A stretch of DNA of 35,064 bases from Bacillota bacterium. Lineage in GTDB: Bacteria; Bacillota; Clostridia; Lachnospirales; Lachnospiraceae. Of the stretch, positions 32,983 through 35,064 are shown one piece after another. How positions within the stretch are numbered: the stretch's first letter is position 1; the number at the start of each line of letters is the position of its first letter. Both the position numbers and the translations under genes were made by a program. The notes under the pieces were generated by a model, which saw only the letters and a list, made by a program, of their open reading frames with translations, ran no database searches and was not told the DNA's origin. Where the stretch lies: positions 1 to 35,064 of the forward strand of contig JAEZRJ010000033.1 of assembly GCA_023412855.1 (NCBI GenBank), written 5' to 3'.

Positions 32983-33005
32983 GAAAAAACGAGTTTTTTC
33001 TTGAC
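32978..33005. repeat. 28-base palindrome carrying both divergent -35 boxes
   Basis: GTCAAGAAAAAAC (32978-32990) and GTTTTTTCTTGAC (32993-33005) are perfect inverted repeats around GA. Each arm supplies the TTGAC of one of the two divergent promoters, so RNA polymerase would bind back to back. Confidence 0.8.
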
Positions 33006-33029
33006 CTTTGCATAATGCTGTGATACTCT
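33001..33029 (+). promoter_or_regulatory. Promoter of the small membrane-protein gene
   Basis: TTGACC (33001-33006), 17-base spacer, TACTCT (33024-33029). The operator palindrome starts one base after the -10, mirroring the opposite promoter. Confidence 0.6.
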
Positions 33030-33030
33030 G

Positions 33031-33047
33031 TGTTTAGTAACTAAACA
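33031..33047. promoter_or_regulatory. Perfect palindromic operator, likely MarR site
   Basis: TGTTTAGT and ACTAAACA around a single A form a perfect 17-base inverted repeat placed between the -10 box and the GAGGAGGG ribosome site, at the expected transcription start. It fits the footprint size of MarR dimers. Confidence 0.75.
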
Positions 33048-33062
33048 GAGGAGGGACACAAA

Positions 33063-33557
33063 ATGCATATGGTTTATGTTATTGGAGTTATGTTTGTTAT
33101 TCCGGCAATATGTGTTGCTATTGACTATTTAAGAAAACCAAAGGAGGACTTTCTTTTTTTGTTCTGTAAATGGTTTGTATTCTGGGTGATTGGTATACGA
33201 GGGATAACGGCAGGACTTATGCAGACTTTAAATCCGGCTTATACCGCATGGCTTTTACAAACAGGTACAGACAATTATGTAATTATCCGGGAGTTAGGAG
33301 GTGCCAACCTTTCATTCGGAGTTTTGGGAATTATATCGATGTTTTCACATAATTACAGGAAAACAGCCGCACTCGGCTACGCTATATTTTTATTGGTTGC
33401 TTCCGTGATACACATTAGCAGGCTATCCGTGATAGAATTAAGTGAAATCACGTCGCTGGTCGGTGATCTATTCGTTGTTGCAATTGCTGTTATGGTATTC
33501 GCTGTGGATAAGAAGAGAAATGGTAAAATAGACAGTAAAGCATTTTTTGAGAAATAA
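33063..33557 (+). CDS. Small four-helix membrane protein, possibly DUF6790-like
   Basis: A 164-residue integral membrane protein with about four hydrophobic helices (3-20, 36-55, 85-100 region, 108-150). The segments WFVFWVIGIRGITAGLMQT, LNPAYTAWLLQ and RELGGANLSFGVLGI resemble proteins I associate with DUF6790, but this call is from memory of pattern only. It starts behind GAGGAGGGACAC and is divergent from a MarR gene with which it shares a symmetric promoter-operator region. Its function is unknown; regulation by MarR suggests a response to a small molecule or membrane stress. Confidence 0.6.
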   Translation: MHMVYVIGVMFVIPAICVAIDYLRKPKEDFLFLFCKWFVFWVIGIRGITAGLMQTLNPAYTAWLLQTGTDNYVIIRELGGANLSFGVLGIISMFSHNYRKTAALGYAIFLLVASVIHISRLSVIELSEITSLVGDLFVVAIAVMVFAVDKKRNGKIDSKAFFEK

Positions 33558-33874
33558 CATAAAATAAAGCTCATATCCACTCGCCGTATATTGTCGCATC
33601 TGCAGAAAATGGAAATCAATGGATGACAAAAGTTATAGAAAAAAATCAAAGAATATGTGAAAAGCCTTGATTTAGATTACTTTTTTATAGAACCTATAAC
33701 CTTTTAGAAAAGATTATGACGTACTTCATAGACTTCTAATCAATAAAAATTAAATAATCTTAAGAAGTTATAAGCTGGAAATGGCAGGTTATTTATGTTA
33801 CGCTTAAAAAGGTCAGCGATTTAGAGAGTATTAATCGCTAAATAGCATGATTTTTAAAAGGAGATAAAAGCGTA
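33558..33874. other. AT-rich intergenic region before the VanW gene
   Basis: A 317-base AT-rich stretch without a gene. The only visible structure is a hairpin near its right end, AGCGATT with AATCGCT (about 33815-33840), 35 bases before the VanW start. No terminator with a T-tract is evident after the membrane-protein gene, and no convincing promoter pair was found. Confidence 0.5.
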
Positions 33875-34705
33875 ATGAAGAAGTGGACAAAATTTGTAGC
33901 TTTGACACTGTGCCTTTGTTTATTACCCGGTACGGCGGCGCAGGCGAGAGAGATTCCGACAGGAGGGATCGACTATGCTTCTGTGTTCGATGCAGAATAC
34001 TATTATAATAACTATCCCGATGTACAGAAGGCGGTAGAACATGATGCGGATAAGCTGCTTATACATTTCATAACCTCTGGAATGAAGGAAGGGCGCATAG
34101 GTAAGGCAGAGTTCGATGTGCGGGCCTACATGAAAAATAACCTTGACTTAATTCCTGTTCTTGGCATAAAAGATCTGAGCGTGTATTATTATCATTATAT
34201 TCAATCAGGCAAAGCGGAGGGGCGTTCGGCAATCCAAACGGGTACACAGACAGATGTGGATGAGATTTCTTCCTATTCCACGAAATATAATACGGACGAA
34301 GACAGAGCGGTAAATGTAGAGCTTGCATCCGCAAGAATAGACGGTATGGTGATTCAACCGAAGGAGACATTTTCTTTCAGCAAATCCATCCTCTCAAGAA
34401 CCTCAGAAAACGGCTATAAGCTGGCACCTTCTTTCGCCAGCGGAAGAGTCGTGACGAGCATAGGCGGAGGAATCTGCCAGGTGTCCTCAACCCTCTACGT
34501 GGCGATGCTGCTTTCTTCTATCCCGGCGACGGAGCGCTACGCACATTCCTTGGAGGTGGATTATGTGCCTCAGGGACTCGATTCCGCAATCGTAGAAGGC
34601 GCGAAAGACCTGAAATTCAAAAATCCCTATGATTACCCTATCTGTATCCATTCCACCGTGAAGGATGGCAACTTAACGGTGAGCATCAGTAAGGTGGAGG
34701 AATAA
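33875..34705 (+). CDS. Exported VanW-family protein with N-terminal YYxxNYPDV repeats
   Basis: A 276-residue secreted protein. The signal peptide (1-24) ends AQA. Two tandem repeats of about 40 residues follow: FDAEYYYNNYPDV to SGMKEGRIG (38-76) and FDVRAYMKNNLDL to SGKAEGRSA (80-119), a surface-repeat type common in gut Lachnospiraceae. A VanW domain covers about 130-276, with FSFSKSILSRTSENGYKLAP, GGGICQVSSTLYVAML and the final NLTVSISKV. VanW domains occur near glycopeptide-resistance genes and in many cell-envelope proteins, but their activity is not firmly established. No van cluster is nearby, so a resistance role should not be assumed. AAAAGGAGA precedes the ATG. Confidence 0.9.
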   Translation: MKKWTKFVALTLCLCLLPGTAAQAREIPTGGIDYASVFDAEYYYNNYPDVQKAVEHDADKLLIHFITSGMKEGRIGKAEFDVRAYMKNNLDLIPVLGIKDLSVYYYHYIQSGKAEGRSAIQTGTQTDVDEISSYSTKYNTDEDRAVNVELASARIDGMVIQPKETFSFSKSILSRTSENGYKLAPSFASGRVVTSIGGGICQVSSTLYVAMLLSSIPATERYAHSLEVDYVPQGLDSAIVEGAKDLKFKNPYDYPICIHSTVKDGNLTVSISKVEE

Positions 34706-34723
34706 CCGGATAAATAGAAAGAA

Positions 34724-34796
34724 AATGAAATTAATAGAATGAAGTTAATAAAAATGAAATTAACAAAAAATGAAGTTAATAAAATAATGTTAATAA
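34724..34796. repeat. AT-rich degenerate tandem repeat
   Basis: Four to five units of about 14-17 bases with consensus ATGAARTTAAYAAAA: ATGAAATTAATAG, ATGAAGTTAATAA, ATGAAATTAACAA, ATGAAGTTAATAA, then ATGTTAATAA. It lies between the VanW gene and the tRNA-Gly promoter. A slippage-generated array is the simplest explanation. Confidence 0.7.
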
Positions 34797-34844
34797 TCAG
34801 AAAAAATACAATTTAGAAATAATTATAAAAAATACAATTAGTGG

Positions 34845-34873
34845 TTGACAAATCAACCGGTTATATGTAAAAT
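34845..34873 (+). promoter_or_regulatory. Promoter of tRNA-Gly(GCC)
   Basis: TTGACA (34845-34850), 17-base spacer, TAAAAT (34868-34873). A small inverted repeat GGTTGA/TCAACC straddles the -35 box. A short leader with ACGC/GCGT pairing precedes the tRNA. Confidence 0.75.
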
Positions 34874-34938
34874 AATCAATGTTGACGCGCTGAAAGAAAG
34901 CGTGCAGCAATATTGTTCATCATAGTTATTTTACATTT

Positions 34939-35011
34939 GCGCGAGTGGCTCAGTTGGTGGAGCACGACCTTGCCAAGGTCGGGGTCGCGGGTTCGAGTCC
35001 CGTCTCGCGCT
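34939..35011 (+). tRNA. tRNA-Gly(GCC)
   Basis: A 73-base cloverleaf. The acceptor GCGCGAG pairs with CTCGCGC plus T. The D arm is GGCTCAGTTGGTGGAGC. The anticodon stem CGACC/GGTCG closes TTGCCAA with anticodon GCC, and the T arm is CGCGGGTTCGAGTCCCGT. CCA is not encoded. Confidence 0.97.
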
Positions 35012-35020
35012 TTGTTTGTT

Positions 35021-35057
35021 ATGTGGAAGTGTTGAAAATACAGCACTTCCGCATTTT
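35021..35057 (+). terminator. Terminator after tRNA-Gly(GCC)
   Basis: ATGTGGAAGTGTTG (35021-35034) pairs with CAGCACTTCCGCAT (35041-35054) over 14 pairs including two G-T pairs, followed by TTTTAT at the window edge. Confidence 0.9.
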
Positions 35058-35064
35058 TATGTGT

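Noticed and set aside
33875..34705. Glycopeptide-resistance determinant
   Set aside because: Only a VanW domain is present; no vanH, vanA/B ligase, vanX or vanRS genes are nearby, and VanW domains are common in non-resistant clostridia.

Overview
The window looks like chromosome from an anaerobic, plant-glycan-degrading member of the Lachnospiraceae or a close relative (Clostridia). The reasons are the moderate-to-low GC content, strong AGGAGG ribosome sites, KK-rich lipoprotein signal peptides with LxGC lipoboxes, YesM/YesN-type sensor and regulator pairs, a desulfoferrodoxin, a VanW protein with YYxxNYPDV repeats, and a CarD-like regulator. No phage, plasmid, transposase or CRISPR signal was seen. 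The family assignment is inference; no phylogenetic marker gene is present.

Layout. (1) 1-3648: an LplB/YtcP/LplA-type (CUT1) sugar ABC transporter made of two permeases and a lipoprotein, closed by a strong terminator. (2) 3868-13905: a co-directional glycan-degradation cluster with GH35 beta-galactosidase, MATE exporter, tandem-domain GH43 protein, GH51 alpha-L-arabinofuranosidase, GH127 beta-L-arabinofuranosidase and a papain-like C39-type protein. The hydrolases have no signal peptides, so they probably cut imported galacto-/arabino-oligosaccharides in the cytoplasm. (3) 14012-15235, minus strand: a desulfoferrodoxin, and a DUF1905-like domain fused to a second C39-like domain. (4) 15558-20712: a compact sensory operon with membrane-anchored sugar-binding protein, LytS/YesM histidine kinase, YesN response regulator and an extra sugar-binding lipoprotein. 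(5) 21090-27324: a ChvE-MmsA-MmsB (XylFGH-like) monosaccharide ABC transporter followed by a chemoreceptor. Regions 4 and 5 read as one circuit that senses a pentose or similar monosaccharide outside the cell, induces its importer and may steer the cell towards it.

(6) 27656-30630: an ANT(6)-like nucleotidyltransferase fused to a GNAT acetyltransferase, a small lipoprotein, tRNA-Phe and a CarD-like regulator. (7) 30724-33557: tRNA-Gly(TCC), a MarR-CPBP protease operon on the minus strand, and a second MarR gene divergent from a small membrane protein. Both MarR promoters carry visible inverted-repeat operators. (8) 33875-35064: a VanW-family exported protein, an AT-rich degenerate tandem repeat, tRNA-Gly(GCC) and a terminator.

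The most unusual non-gene signal is a dispersed intergenic element of about 115-150 nt, present three times in the same orientation (3717, 20776, 32294). Its copies differ by compensatory changes that preserve hairpins. A second, separate hairpin-rich repeat family occurs at 27392, 29666 and, as a fragment, 14524. Several copies begin directly at the T-tract of an upstream terminator.
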